64,000 nt of DNA from a bacterium 210917-SL.2.15 (GTDB lineage Bacteria; Bacillota; Clostridia; Oscillospirales; Oscillospiraceae). Position 1 is the stretch's first letter. The number at the start of each line of letters is the position of its first letter. Positions 50,816-59,013 of the stretch are shown piece by piece. The notes below the pieces were generated by a model, which saw only the letters and a list, made by a program, of their open reading frames with translations, did not search any database and had not been told where the DNA came from. A program made the translations under genes and the position numbers. The stretch lies in assembly GCA_020555605.1 (NCBI GenBank), contig JAJCJC010000003.1:1-64000 (forward strand). The letters run 5' to 3'.

Positions 50816-51202
50816 ATGGAGCTGCTTGTGAAGCTCCTGGCCCTGTGTGTCCTGGGGGCGGTGTTTGCCCTGCTGCTCAGGGAAGAAAAGCAGGTTTTAG
50901 CCATTTTTGTCATTTTGGCCCTGACGATGGCGGCGATCCCGCTTCTATGGGAAGCGCTGGCGGAAGTATTCTCCTTTTTCCAGCGGCTGATTACGCTTTC
51001 CAACCTGTCGGAAAAGGTGTTTTCGCCCATGCTGAAAGTGGTGGGTATTGCTGCTGTAACCAAAGTGGGGACGAGCCTTTGCAAGGAAGCCGAATCGGAC
51101 ACGGCGGCGGCGCTGCTGGAGATGGGAGGGACCTGCTGCGCGCTGTTGGCGGCCCTGCCGCTGATGAGTCAGGTTCTGGATCTGCTGGTGGAAATCATTT
51201 GA
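50816..51202 (+). CDS. spoIIIAD: Stage III sporulation protein AD
   Basis: 128 residues with SpoIIIAD features: helices at the N-terminus (LLALCVLGAVFALLL, then LAIFVILALTMAAIPLL) and VVGIAAVTKVGTSLCKEAESDTAAALLEMGGT near the C-terminus. It follows spoIIIAC by 4 bp. Confidence 0.93.
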   Translation: MELLVKLLALCVLGAVFALLLREEKQVLAIFVILALTMAAIPLLWEALAEVFSFFQRLITLSNLSEKVFSPMLKVVGIAAVTKVGTSLCKEAESDTAAALLEMGGTCCALLAALPLMSQVLDLLVEII

Positions 51203-51220
51203 CGGGGAGGCGGGATAAGG

Positions 51221-52336
51221 ATGCTGCAACGACAAGTGATTTCTCTACTATGCCTTTTCCTGCTGTGTCTGCTGACTATGCCCTGCGCGTATGGCGTAGA
51301 GGAGGAGACGGAGCGGGGAGTGGCGCTGGACACCCTGATGGATGCCCTGCCGCGCCAGACACAGTCTGTTCTTGAGGATTCCGACGTATCTTCTGGCGAT
51401 ATCAGCACAGGATTATCCTCGCTTTTGGAGCAGGGCAAAGGACAGATACAGCGCCTGTTCCGTCAGGCGCTGGGCGGCGGCGCGGCGTTGCTGCTGATTG
51501 TGCTGCTGTGCGATGGAGCGCAGCTGCTGTACTTCAAGGAAAAAGACAGCAAGCTTCTCCAGTGCACGGCCATGACGGGGGCACTGGCGATCGTGCTCCT
51601 CAGTGCGGGCAGTATTGATCAGATGATCGGCCTGGGCGTGGAAACAATCCACACAATGAACGATTTTTCCAAAACGCTGCTGCCCTTGATGGGGGCGGCC
51701 TGCGCGGCCTCGGGCGGCGTAACGGCTGCGGCGGTGCGCGAGGCGGCCACATCTTTGTTTGCCGATCTTTTGATCACCTGTATCGACACCCTTCTGGTGC
51801 CGCTGGTGTATATCTATATCGGCGCTATCACGGCCAATGCGGTACTGCACCAGCACAGCCTGGAAGCGATTGCCGCGGCGATCCGGAAGATCATCACCTG
51901 GGCGCTGACGATTCTGTTGACCGCTTTTACAGCCTATCTCACCATCAGCGGCGCTGTTTCCGGCACGGCGGATGCGGCGGCGCTCAAGGCGGCAAAGTTT
52001 GCCATATCCGGCGCGGTGCCTGTGGTGGGCGGTATTTTGTCCGATGCGGCTTCCACGATCCTGGTGGGCGCGTCAATCCTGAAAAACGCGATCGGCGTGT
52101 TTGGCACGCTGGCGGTGTTTGCGCTGTGTCTGACCCCCTTTCTGCAGATCGGGATGCAGTATCTGATGTACAAAGTGACTGCGTTCCTGGCAGAGTTGGT
52201 AGATGAAACGGGACTTTCCCGCTTTGTGAACGAGATCGGCGGCGCTTTCGGTATGATTCTCGGTATGACGGGAGCATGCGCGCTGCTGCTGATTATTTCC
52301 ATGATCACTTCGATTTCGGCGGTGATGCCTGTATGA
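51221..52336 (+). CDS. spoIIIAE: Stage III sporulation protein AE
   Basis: 371 residues. A signal-like N-terminus (VISLLCLFLLCLLTMPCAYG), then an extracytoplasmic loop and seven or so membrane helices, of which GGVTAAAVREAATSLFADLLITCIDTLLVPLVY is typical. It is a channel component of the SpoIIIA complex. Its stop overlaps the spoIIIAF start (ATGA). Confidence 0.93.
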   Translation: MLQRQVISLLCLFLLCLLTMPCAYGVEEETERGVALDTLMDALPRQTQSVLEDSDVSSGDISTGLSSLLEQGKGQIQRLFRQALGGGAALLLIVLLCDGAQLLYFKEKDSKLLQCTAMTGALAIVLLSAGSIDQMIGLGVETIHTMNDFSKTLLPLMGAACAASGGVTAAAVREAATSLFADLLITCIDTLLVPLVYIYIGAITANAVLHQHSLEAIAAAIRKIITWALTILLTAFTAYLTISGAVSGTADAAALKAAKFAISGAVPVVGGILSDAASTILVGASILKNAIGVFGTLAVFALCLTPFLQIGMQYLMYKVTAFLAELVDETGLSRFVNEIGGAFGMILGMTGACALLLIISMITSISAVMPV

Positions 52337-52812
52337 ATTTTTTGACGAGCTGGCTGCTTTCTGTCATCGGCACAGCGCTTTTGGTGGCGCTGGCAGAGGC
52401 GTTGATTCCGGATACCAAGGTACGGGAGGCAGGGCGGTTGGTGGGAGGGCTGCTTTTACTGGTGGCTCTGTTGGGTCCGCTGATCCATCTGCGCGGCGCG
52501 GAACTGGATTTTTCCGTTTCGGAGCATTTGGCGGAAACCGCGCAGAAGGAAGAGGAATACCGCAGTGCGCAAAACGATGCTTTTTCCTCGCTCATAAAAG
52601 AGCGGTGCGAGGCATATATTGAAGCGGCGGCGCAGGAAATGGGGCTGGAGGCCCATGCCAGGGTCGCCCTGCAGGAATCGGAGGAGGGCGTCCCGCAGCC
52701 GTCGGAGGTCTGGTTGGATGTTCCCTATAACGCTTCGCTTTCCGCGCAGATCACACAAGAGCTTGGGATTGCCGAGCAATACCAAAGCTGGGGTACAAAG
52801 GAAACGGGGTGA
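52333..52812 (+). CDS. spoIIIAF: Stage III sporulation protein AF
   Basis: 159 residues. Two N-terminal membrane helices (WLLSVIGTALLVALAEALIP and LVGGLLLLVALLGPLIHL) are followed by a soluble domain of the ring-building type. The start is the ATG overlapping spoIIIAE; the longer reading from 52276 is not used. Confidence 0.9.
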   Translation: MNFLTSWLLSVIGTALLVALAEALIPDTKVREAGRLVGGLLLLVALLGPLIHLRGAELDFSVSEHLAETAQKEEEYRSAQNDAFSSLIKERCEAYIEAAAQEMGLEAHARVALQESEEGVPQPSEVWLDVPYNASLSAQITQELGIAEQYQSWGTKETG

Positions 52813-53363
52813 GAACCATTTTGAACAAAAAGATGCTGCCGCCGGTGAAGTTGATGGAGTTGATCTCAAAATACCGCTTCGTGCTGCTGATGGTGGCAGT
52901 GGGGATTTTACTAATGATGCTGCCTTCGTTTGGTGGTGAAAAGGGACAAGATACACGCACCGCGCAGCCGGAAAGCGCTGCGGACTTCTCGCTTGGGCAG
53001 ACGCAGAAAGAGCTTGAGGAGATCTTATCCGATATCGACGGCGTGGGGCGTGTGCACGTTATGTTGACAGTAGCTTCCGGCACACAGCGCGTGTATCAGA
53101 GCGACCGGGAGATTTCCTACAGCGGACCGGCCAGCACGCCGGAAGATTATACCAGCACCACGCAAACCGTATTGCTGGACCGCAGCGGTAGCGGAGATGA
53201 GGCGCTGCAGACGCAGGAGATCTACCCGCCCTATGTGGGGGCGTTGGTGGTATGCGACGGAGCCGGTGATTCAGGTACGGTACTGAAAATAAAGGAGGCT
53301 GTGTCCGTGCTGACAGGGCTTGGAAGCGATTGTATTTCCGTTGCCAGACGGACGGAATCTTAA
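52809..53363 (+). CDS. spoIIIAG: Stage III sporulation protein AG
   Basis: 184 residues. One membrane helix (YRFVLLMVAVGILLMMLPSF) then a ring-building-motif domain: TQKELEEILSDIDGVGRVHVMLTVASGTQRVYQSD. SpoIIIAG forms a large ring in the intermembrane space during engulfment. Start overlaps spoIIIAF by 4 bp. Confidence 0.93.
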   Translation: MRTILNKKMLPPVKLMELISKYRFVLLMVAVGILLMMLPSFGGEKGQDTRTAQPESAADFSLGQTQKELEEILSDIDGVGRVHVMLTVASGTQRVYQSDREISYSGPASTPEDYTSTTQTVLLDRSGSGDEALQTQEIYPPYVGALVVCDGAGDSGTVLKIKEAVSVLTGLGSDCISVARRTES

Positions 53364-53391
53364 AAAATTTTTACATGAGGTGAAAGGGACC

Positions 53392-53952
53392 ATGAATAAA
53401 AAAATGAAACGCAATTTAATGATCTTGACGGTGGTGCTGTTTGTCAGTGCGGCGGCGTACCTGAACTGGAATTATTCGCAAAGCGCGGCCAATGTAGGTA
53501 AAATTCTTGGGGAGTCCGCGCTGGTGAGCGGTACAGCGGATGGCTCATCCCTGGAAGAAGACGCCTCCGGAGAGGACCAGGAAGCCTTTGGAGCGAAAAA
53601 GAACTATTTTGACACGGCGCGGCTCAACCGTCAGGAATCCAGAGACAGTGCGCTCAGCCTGCTTAAAGAGGCCGCGGCGGACAAAAAAGCAGATCAGGAG
53701 GCGATTGATGAAGCTAACCGGCAAATACAGCAGATTGCCCAGAATACCACGACGGAAGCCGCCATTGAAAATCTCGTAATGGCCAAAGGCTACAGTGACT
53801 GTGTGGCGTTCGTCAATGAGGAGAGCGTCAGCGTGGTGATTGCCGGCACGGGAGAGGGCCTACAGAACTCCGATATCGCCAAGGTTACGGACATTGTCAT
53901 GGAGGAGACTGGGCTGGCGGCCGATAAAATCAAGATTATGGAGGCAAATTAA
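53392..53952 (+). CDS. spoIIIAH: Stage III sporulation protein AH
   Basis: 186 residues. A membrane anchor (LMILTVVLFVSAAAYLNW) is followed by an acidic linker and a C-terminal YscJ/FliF-like domain (ENLVMAKGYSDCVAFVNEESVSVVI). SpoIIIAH binds forespore SpoIIQ to bridge the two membranes. Start 53392 preceded by GAAAGG. Confidence 0.93.
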   Translation: MNKKMKRNLMILTVVLFVSAAAYLNWNYSQSAANVGKILGESALVSGTADGSSLEEDASGEDQEAFGAKKNYFDTARLNRQESRDSALSLLKEAAADKKADQEAIDEANRQIQQIAQNTTTEAAIENLVMAKGYSDCVAFVNEESVSVVIAGTGEGLQNSDIAKVTDIVMEETGLAADKIKIMEAN

Positions 53953-53955
53953 GGA

Positions 53956-53984
53956 TTGTTTTTTACGCCCGATGATGGTACAAT
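53956..53984 (+). promoter_or_regulatory. Promoter of the Asp23-nusB region
   Basis: TTGTTT, 17-bp spacer, TACAAT. Its position rules out the in-frame ATGs at 53972/53975 as starts and supports GTG 54020. Confidence 0.7.
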
Positions 53985-54019
53985 ACATAAAAATACTGTT
54001 TGAAGGGGCGTGCACAACT

Positions 54020-54400
54020 GTGGGCGATACCAAGAAGGAATATGTGGTCTGTCCGGATGAGATGGGCAGCATCAATATATCGGAAGATGTTGTGGCAGCC
54101 ATTGCGGTGTCTGCTGCGCTGGAAGTGGATGGCGTGGGCGAACTGGATGCCGGAAGCGCCGGCCGCCGCGGCAAAAAGAGCAGCGCTGTCAAAGGTGTTA
54201 AACTGACCATCGGCGACGGTAGCGTGATTGTGGATCTGCAGATCACTGTAAAATACGGCGTGCCGATCCCGCAGGTGGCGCAGAATGTGCAGGAAGCGGT
54301 CACGAGCGCAGTGGAATCCATGACGGAGCTTAAGGTGTGCCAGGTGAATGTGCGCATCAGCGGCGTTACCTTCGGCGAGAACGCAGCTTCCGCCCAGTGA
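54020..54400 (+). CDS. Asp23/Gls24 family envelope stress protein
   Basis: About 126 residues with the Asp23 core: GSINISEDVVAAIAVSAALEVDGVGELDAG, VKLTIGDGSVIVDLQITVKYGVPIPQVAQNVQEAVTSAVESMT, then VNVRISGVTF. Members sit at the membrane or wall and respond to alkaline or envelope stress; exact roles vary. The GTG start at 54020 is chosen because a promoter overlaps the earlier ATGs; AAGGGG lies upstream. In clostridia this gene is commonly next to nusB. Confidence 0.9.
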   Translation: MGDTKKEYVVCPDEMGSINISEDVVAAIAVSAALEVDGVGELDAGSAGRRGKKSSAVKGVKLTIGDGSVIVDLQITVKYGVPIPQVAQNVQEAVTSAVESMTELKVCQVNVRISGVTFGENAASAQ

Positions 54401-54412
54401 GAAGAAGTGGTG

Positions 54413-54450
54413 CAAACGAGGCGGAGAAGCTCCTCCGCCTCGTTTGTGTT
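54413..54450 (+). terminator. Terminator-like hairpin after Asp23 gene
   Basis: A perfect 14-bp stem CAAACGAGGCGGAG/CTCCGCCTCGTTTG with T3 inside the 3' arm and TGTGTT after. Part of the transcript may read through to nusB. Confidence 0.75.
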
Positions 54451-54495
54451 CCGAAGATATGAGAAAAAAGATCGAATAGATAAGGATGTTTTACT

Positions 54496-54945
54496 ATGGT
54501 TCGTTCAACTGCACGGGAAATCGCGGTCCGCTTGTCTTATGAACTTAGCTTTACCGATCTCAAGGCCGAAGCGCTGCTGAATCAAACGCTGACTGCCGAT
54601 TATTTTAAAAACCTGGCCCAGGAAGATGCGCTGTATGCCGAACTTCCCGGCGAAAAACAGTCTGCCTATATTCGCAAATTGGTCTGCGGTGTGGCGGAGC
54701 ACGGTGCGGAACTGGATTCTTATATTGAAAAGTATGCGGTGGGATGGAAGTTTGAGCGTATTCCGCTGGTGGCGTCCGCAATCATGCGTGTGGCTATGTA
54801 TGAGATTCTCTATATGCCGGAGATTCCCAATGCTGCGGCGATTAATGAAGCGGTGGAAATTGCCAAGAAGTATGAGGATGAAAAGGTTGTCGCTTTTCTG
54901 AATGGTATTCTCGGCAGTTTCGTGCGGCAGGAATGCGGGGAGTGA
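54496..54945 (+). CDS. nusB: Transcription antitermination factor NusB
   Basis: 149 residues, all helical: RSTAREIAVRLSYELSF at the N-terminus, WKFERIPLVASAIMRVAMYEILY, and IPNAAAINEAVEIAKKYEDEKVVAFLNGILG, the NusB C-terminal signature. It binds boxA RNA with S10 in rRNA antitermination. It starts the run nusB-TsaD-like-xseA-xseB-ispA, with the next gene 6 bp away. Confidence 0.96.
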   Translation: MVRSTAREIAVRLSYELSFTDLKAEALLNQTLTADYFKNLAQEDALYAELPGEKQSAYIRKLVCGVAEHGAELDSYIEKYAVGWKFERIPLVASAIMRVAMYEILYMPEIPNAAAINEAVEIAKKYEDEKVVAFLNGILGSFVRQECGE

Positions 54946-54951
54946 GCCGGG

Positions 54952-55890
54952 ATGGCATTGTGCGTAGCATTTGATACCAGTAATTATACAACCTCGGCTG
55001 CCTGGTGGGACGGCCGCGAAGGGCGGAACGAAAGCCGCATTCTCGATGTGCCGCAGGGCGCATTGGGGCTGCGGCAGAGCGACGCCCTTTTTTTGCATAT
55101 CCGCCGTCTTCCAGAGATCGTGGCGCAGCTTTTGACGGATCGGGGCGATCTGCTCCAGGCAAAAGTAGTGGCGGCCAGCAGCCGCCCGCGGGAAACGGAG
55201 GACTCGTATATGCCTTGTTTTCTGGCGGGTGTCTGTGAAGCGAAAACCCTTGCCAGCGCTTTGGGCGCAGAGTATATGGAGTTTTCACACCAACAGGGGC
55301 ATCTGGCGGCGGCGGCCTGGTCCGCTGGGCGGGAAGAGCTGCTGGAACAGCCGTTTCTTGCATGGCATCTTTCCGGCGGCACCACGGAGCTTTTGTTGGT
55401 GAAGCCGGAAAACGGGGCGCCCCATGCCGAAAAGGTCGGCGGCACTACAGATATTTCCGCCGGACAGCTGCTGGACCGCACCGGCGTTTTGCTAGGGCTG
55501 CCGTTTCCTGCGGGAAAATATGTGGACGAGCTATCCTATCAGGCGGACCGTGCAGAATGCTTTCGTGTAAAATTAAATGGGCTGTATTTTTCTCTTTCCG
55601 GAATGGAAAATAAAGTGAAGGCACTGTGGGAGGCAGGAAAAAAGGAGGCCAATATTGCCCGTTTTGCCGTGGATACCGTAGTCGGCGCGGTGCGTCGGGC
55701 GACGGAGGCTGCGCAAAAAGAGTATCCTGGGTTGCCAGTGCTCTGTTCCGGCGGCGTGGCGTCCAATTCTGCGCTCCGGTCTGCGCTGCCGGATGCGGTG
55801 TTTGCTTTGCCGGACTATTCGCGGGACAACGCGATGGGCGTTGCTGTTTTGGCGCGCCGGGCCTGGGAAAAGCGGGAGGCGCAGCAATGA
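54952..55890 (+). CDS. TsaD-like (M22 family) protein, probable paralog
   Basis: 312 residues of the TsaD/Kae1/Gcp fold: CVAFDTSNYTTSAAWW at the N-terminus, a metal-binding histidine pair in FSHQQGHLAAAAW (TsaD has NHMEAH), LAWHLSGGTTELLLV, and VLCSGGVASNSALR. It is more divergent than genuine TsaD and lies between nusB and xseA, a position seen in related clostridia for an M22 paralog. Whether it makes the threonylcarbamoyl tRNA modification is not known. Its stop overlaps xseA (ATGA). Confidence 0.85.
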   Translation: MALCVAFDTSNYTTSAAWWDGREGRNESRILDVPQGALGLRQSDALFLHIRRLPEIVAQLLTDRGDLLQAKVVAASSRPRETEDSYMPCFLAGVCEAKTLASALGAEYMEFSHQQGHLAAAAWSAGREELLEQPFLAWHLSGGTTELLLVKPENGAPHAEKVGGTTDISAGQLLDRTGVLLGLPFPAGKYVDELSYQADRAECFRVKLNGLYFSLSGMENKVKALWEAGKKEANIARFAVDTVVGAVRRATEAAQKEYPGLPVLCSGGVASNSALRSALPDAVFALPDYSRDNAMGVAVLARRAWEKREAQQ

Positions 55891-57137
55891 GCGAGTGCGA
55901 AAAACACGTTTTTGGCGTGGCTGAGGTCAATCAGTTTATCAAAACCATGCTGGACGGCGTACCGGCTTTACAGGATCTCTATGTGCGCGGCGAGTTGTCC
56001 AACTATAAAATTTACCCTTCCGGGCATCACTATTTCACATTGAAGGATCCGGGGGGCGTGCTGCGCTGTGTCATGTTCCGCTCCAGTGCCGCACGGCTTC
56101 GCTTTCAGCCGGAAAACGGCATGAAGGTGATCGTGCGGGGGCGGATTACGGCGTTTGTGCGGGACGGGCAGTATCAACTCTACTGCGAGGCCGTTACGCC
56201 GGAGGGCGCAGGCGATCTGGCCGTGGCTTTTGAACAGCTCAAGGCGAGGCTGTATCAGGAGGGCCTGTTTGATGTGTCACATAAAAAACCGTTGCCCCCG
56301 TTTCCGCAACGTATCGCCATCGTTACCTCCGGTTCCGGGGCTGCGGTGCACGACATGATCCGTATTCTTCGCCGGCGTTATCCAATTTGTAAAGTGATCG
56401 TTTTGCCGGTGCGCGTGCAGGGCGCCGAGGCGGCTCCGGAGATCGTGGGCGCCATTCGCTATGCCAACCGCTGGAAGGTGGCGGACTTGATCATCACGGG
56501 CCGCGGCGGCGGCTCCATGGAAGACTTGTGGGCCTTTAATGACGAGCGGGTGGCCCGTGCCATTTATGAATCGGAGCTTCCTGTGATTTCCGCTGTGGGG
56601 CACGAACCGGATGTGACCATTTCCGATTTTGTAGCGGATGTGCGGGCGTCCACACCGTCCAATGCGGCGGAGATCGCCGTACCGGACGCTGTGGAACTGA
56701 CGGCACAGCTGTCCGGTACCCGTGCCCACATGCTCCAGATGATCCGGCAGAGCCTGCAGCTGCGGCGGAAGACCCTGCAAAAGCTTTCCGAAAGCCGCGC
56801 TCTGCGGGATCCCGCTGCGGCTGTGCAGGATAAGCGCATGGAGCTGGATCTGATTCACCGGCAGCTCACAGGCCTTGCTCAGGCCGACTTGGCCCGCCGG
56901 CGCCAGCAGTTTGCCGCGCTGACAGCGTCATTGGACGCGCTCAGCCCCATGAAAGTCTTGGGAAGGGGTTACTCCGTGGCAAAGGATACGACGGGTAAAC
57001 TATTGAAAAGTATAGAACAGACAGAGGTGGGACAGGCAATCACCGTCACCTTGGGCGACGGCAGCCTTGACTGCACCGTCGACGGCATCCGGAAGGGAGA
57101 GAAGCACAGAAATGGCAGAAAAAAGGCTGAGTTTTGA
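55887..57137 (+). CDS. xseA: Exodeoxyribonuclease VII large subunit
   Basis: 416 residues. An OB-fold (GVAEVNQFIKTMLDGVPALQDLYVRGELSNYK, then HHYFTLKD) precedes the catalytic region RIAIVTSGSGAAVHDMIRILRRRYP, DLIITGRGGGSMEDLWAFNDERVARAI and VGHEPDVTISDFVADVRASTPSNAAE. A coiled coil follows, and the C-terminus has LGRGYSVAKD. With XseB it degrades single-stranded DNA from both ends. Start 55887 is the overlap with the preceding gene. Confidence 0.96.
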   Translation: MSECEKHVFGVAEVNQFIKTMLDGVPALQDLYVRGELSNYKIYPSGHHYFTLKDPGGVLRCVMFRSSAARLRFQPENGMKVIVRGRITAFVRDGQYQLYCEAVTPEGAGDLAVAFEQLKARLYQEGLFDVSHKKPLPPFPQRIAIVTSGSGAAVHDMIRILRRRYPICKVIVLPVRVQGAEAAPEIVGAIRYANRWKVADLIITGRGGGSMEDLWAFNDERVARAIYESELPVISAVGHEPDVTISDFVADVRASTPSNAAEIAVPDAVELTAQLSGTRAHMLQMIRQSLQLRRKTLQKLSESRALRDPAAAVQDKRMELDLIHRQLTGLAQADLARRRQQFAALTASLDALSPMKVLGRGYSVAKDTTGKLLKSIEQTEVGQAITVTLGDGSLDCTVDGIRKGEKHRNGRKKAEF

Positions 57138-57351
57138 GCAATCCATTGGGCGTTTGCAGGAGATCGTGGCTGTTTTGGAAAAAGGCGATGCGCCCCTTGC
57201 GGATTCTTTGAAACTGTTTGAAGAGGGGACCAGGCTGGTATCTTCCTGTACAGACCTGCTGGATAAGGCGGAGCAGAAAGTGATCCGGCTGGTCAAAAGT
57301 GCCGACGGCACGCCGCGGGAAGAGCCGTTTGACAGCGGGGAGGAAGCATAA
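57112..57351 (+). CDS. xseB: Exodeoxyribonuclease VII small subunit
   Basis: 79 residues: SFEQSIGRLQEIVAVLEKGDAPLADSLKLFEEGTRLVSSC, the standard XseB motif, in a helical hairpin. It overlaps the 3' end of xseA by 26 bp. An earlier in-frame ATG (57067) lies inside xseA and is not used. Confidence 0.95.
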   Translation: MAEKRLSFEQSIGRLQEIVAVLEKGDAPLADSLKLFEEGTRLVSSCTDLLDKAEQKVIRLVKSADGTPREEPFDSGEEA

Positions 57352-58254
57352 ATGGCGGATACGTTTGCCCAGGAAATGGAAACGGCGCGCGCCATGGTGG
57401 AAGCGCGCCTGGCGGAATTTTTTACCGGCGGCGGCCTGGAAGAGTCCATGCGATACAGTTTGATGGCGGGCGGCAAGCGCATCCGGCCTATCCTGACCAT
57501 GAAATTCTGCGAAGCGGCGGGCGGAACCATGGAAGAGGCGCTGGACTTTGGATGCGGTGTGGAAATGCTGCACACGTACTCTTTGATCCACGATGATCTG
57601 CCCTGTATGGATAACGACGATCTGCGCCGAGGCCGTCCTACTTGCCACAAGGTTTACGGCGAGTGTACTGCGACTCTGGCGGGCGATGCGCTGCAGGCGG
57701 CGGCTTTTTCTACGGTGCTTTCCGCGAAGGGACCCTGGCGCGCTGGAGGAGGAGCCGCGCGTGCGTGCGCGGCGCAGATCCTGGCGGAAGCGGCAGGGGA
57801 GCGCGGCATGTGTCTCGGTCAATATCTGGACACCATCGGAGAGGGAAAAAGTCGCACGGCGGAAGAACTGGCGGAAATCAACGATCGCAAAACCGGGGCG
57901 CTGCTGCGCGCTGCCTGTATGATGGGCGTCGCAGCGGCCATGGGGCGCCACGCGGTGGATGACAACTGCATGACCGCTGCTCGGGACTATGCTACATATT
58001 TGGGCCTTGCGTTTCAGATCCGTGATGACATTCTGGATGTGGCTGCTACGGCGGAAGAGCTTGGCAAACCCATCGGTTCGGATGCGGCGAATGAGAAGGC
58101 TACCTATGTGACGCTGTTGGGTCGTGATGAGTGTGAGCGCTGTGTGCTGGATTATACCGAGCGGGCAAAGGGGGCGCTGGCTGCGGGAGAATGGAAGCAA
58201 AAAACGGAGTTTTTATGCACAATGGCGGATGAATTGGCGCTGAGACGGCATTGA
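57352..58254 (+). CDS. ispA: Farnesyl diphosphate synthase-type prenyltransferase
   Basis: 300 residues. First aspartate-rich motif in LIHDDLPCMDNDDLRRG, second in FQIRDDILDV, with GKRIRP at the N-terminus and TLLG-GRDE near the C-terminus. It condenses IPP with DMAPP or GPP to make farnesyl diphosphate in the cytosol. The start immediately follows the xseB stop. The OLE RNA begins about 80 bp after the stop, and dxs, the first enzyme of the same pathway, lies further down. Confidence 0.94.
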   Translation: MADTFAQEMETARAMVEARLAEFFTGGGLEESMRYSLMAGGKRIRPILTMKFCEAAGGTMEEALDFGCGVEMLHTYSLIHDDLPCMDNDDLRRGRPTCHKVYGECTATLAGDALQAAAFSTVLSAKGPWRAGGGAARACAAQILAEAAGERGMCLGQYLDTIGEGKSRTAEELAEINDRKTGALLRAACMMGVAAAMGRHAVDDNCMTAARDYATYLGLAFQIRDDILDVAATAEELGKPIGSDAANEKATYVTLLGRDECERCVLDYTERAKGALAAGEWKQKTEFLCTMADELALRRH

Positions 58255-58301
58255 ACAGTGCGAAAAATATGAAAAATGGCCGGTTTTACAATGAATAAAA
58301 C

Positions 58302-58329
58302 TTGCATATTTTCAGGAATTTGATATAAT
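58302..58329 (+). promoter_or_regulatory. Promoter directly upstream of OLE RNA
   Basis: TTGCAT, 16-bp spacer, TATAAT; start expected near 58336, right at the terminal stem. An ARG-box-like TGAATAAAACTTGCA (58292-58306) overlaps the -35 box. Confidence 0.78.
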
Positions 58330-58337
58330 TAAAAATT

Positions 58338-58976
58338 GCTAAACAGCGGCGCAGTATCCTAGTCAGTTTCAACCATTTACCAGGAAGGGCCTAAAAATCC
58401 TTTGAAGGGCATATCGATGAAGTCCCTGGTGTTTGCCTCTTACGCCCAGTTTGGGGTGGATGCTGGGGGTTAAGGTTTGGGGGCGACTTGCAATGGCATG
58501 CAAATTCGACCCTCTTACCGTGGAGACCTGCTCTTGTGATGAGCCAAGGTAAAACCTGTATCAGGCTTGTGACTCGTTACGAAGCAGGGTTAAACCTGCA
58601 ATGTGGTGCAACTGGGGCGGTTTCGCTCCAAAGTCGCTATGTGCAGAGTAGCCTGCCTTGAGTGGGCGTGGTGAATGCGGGAACTACGCATGCGTTCCCC
58701 GGCCAGGGAAGTGCATCGCGATCGCCTGCTGAAACCACGGCTGCAAAAGAGGCTAAGAAATGGGTTGACTGCTGTGGAAAACACCTAGGCTGTCGATTCC
58801 CGGACATCAGAAGGATTGCAGTGCGGACTAAGTGGCAGTCGGGTCGCAGTGTCGGCAACGCGCTGACGTGGAGCTGAAAGGGAAACCGCCAAGCGGAAAC
58901 GCGCGGCGCTCCATGGGGAAAGCCTACCCGTACCTAAGCCGTAAGATTTACTTCTGGTGCTGCCGTCCTGTTTAGC
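58338..58976 (+). ncRNA. ole: OLE RNA (ornate, large, extremophilic RNA)
   Basis: A 639-nt gene-free, highly structured stretch between ispA and the oapA-like gene, the hallmark position of OLE. The ends form a perfect 9-bp terminal stem, GCTAAACAG (58338-58346) with CTGTTTAGC (58968-58976), extended by CGGC-G-CAG against CTGCCG. The 5' part has CAGTATCCTAGTCAGTTT and AAGGGC repeats; conserved-looking unpaired blocks such as GAAAGGGAAACC and GGGGAAAGCC lie in the 3' half. OLE forms a membrane-bound complex with OapA and is linked to stress tolerance in Halalkalibacterium. The call rests on context, length and recognised sequence; no covariance search was done. Confidence 0.93.
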
Positions 58977-59013
58977 ATTTTATTTGTTTTGACAGATGTG
59001 GGAGGTTTCTCTA

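Noticed and set aside
58590..58877. Short open frames inside the OLE RNA on both strands
   Set aside because: They have no ribosome sites or family features, and the region is explained by a structured RNA.
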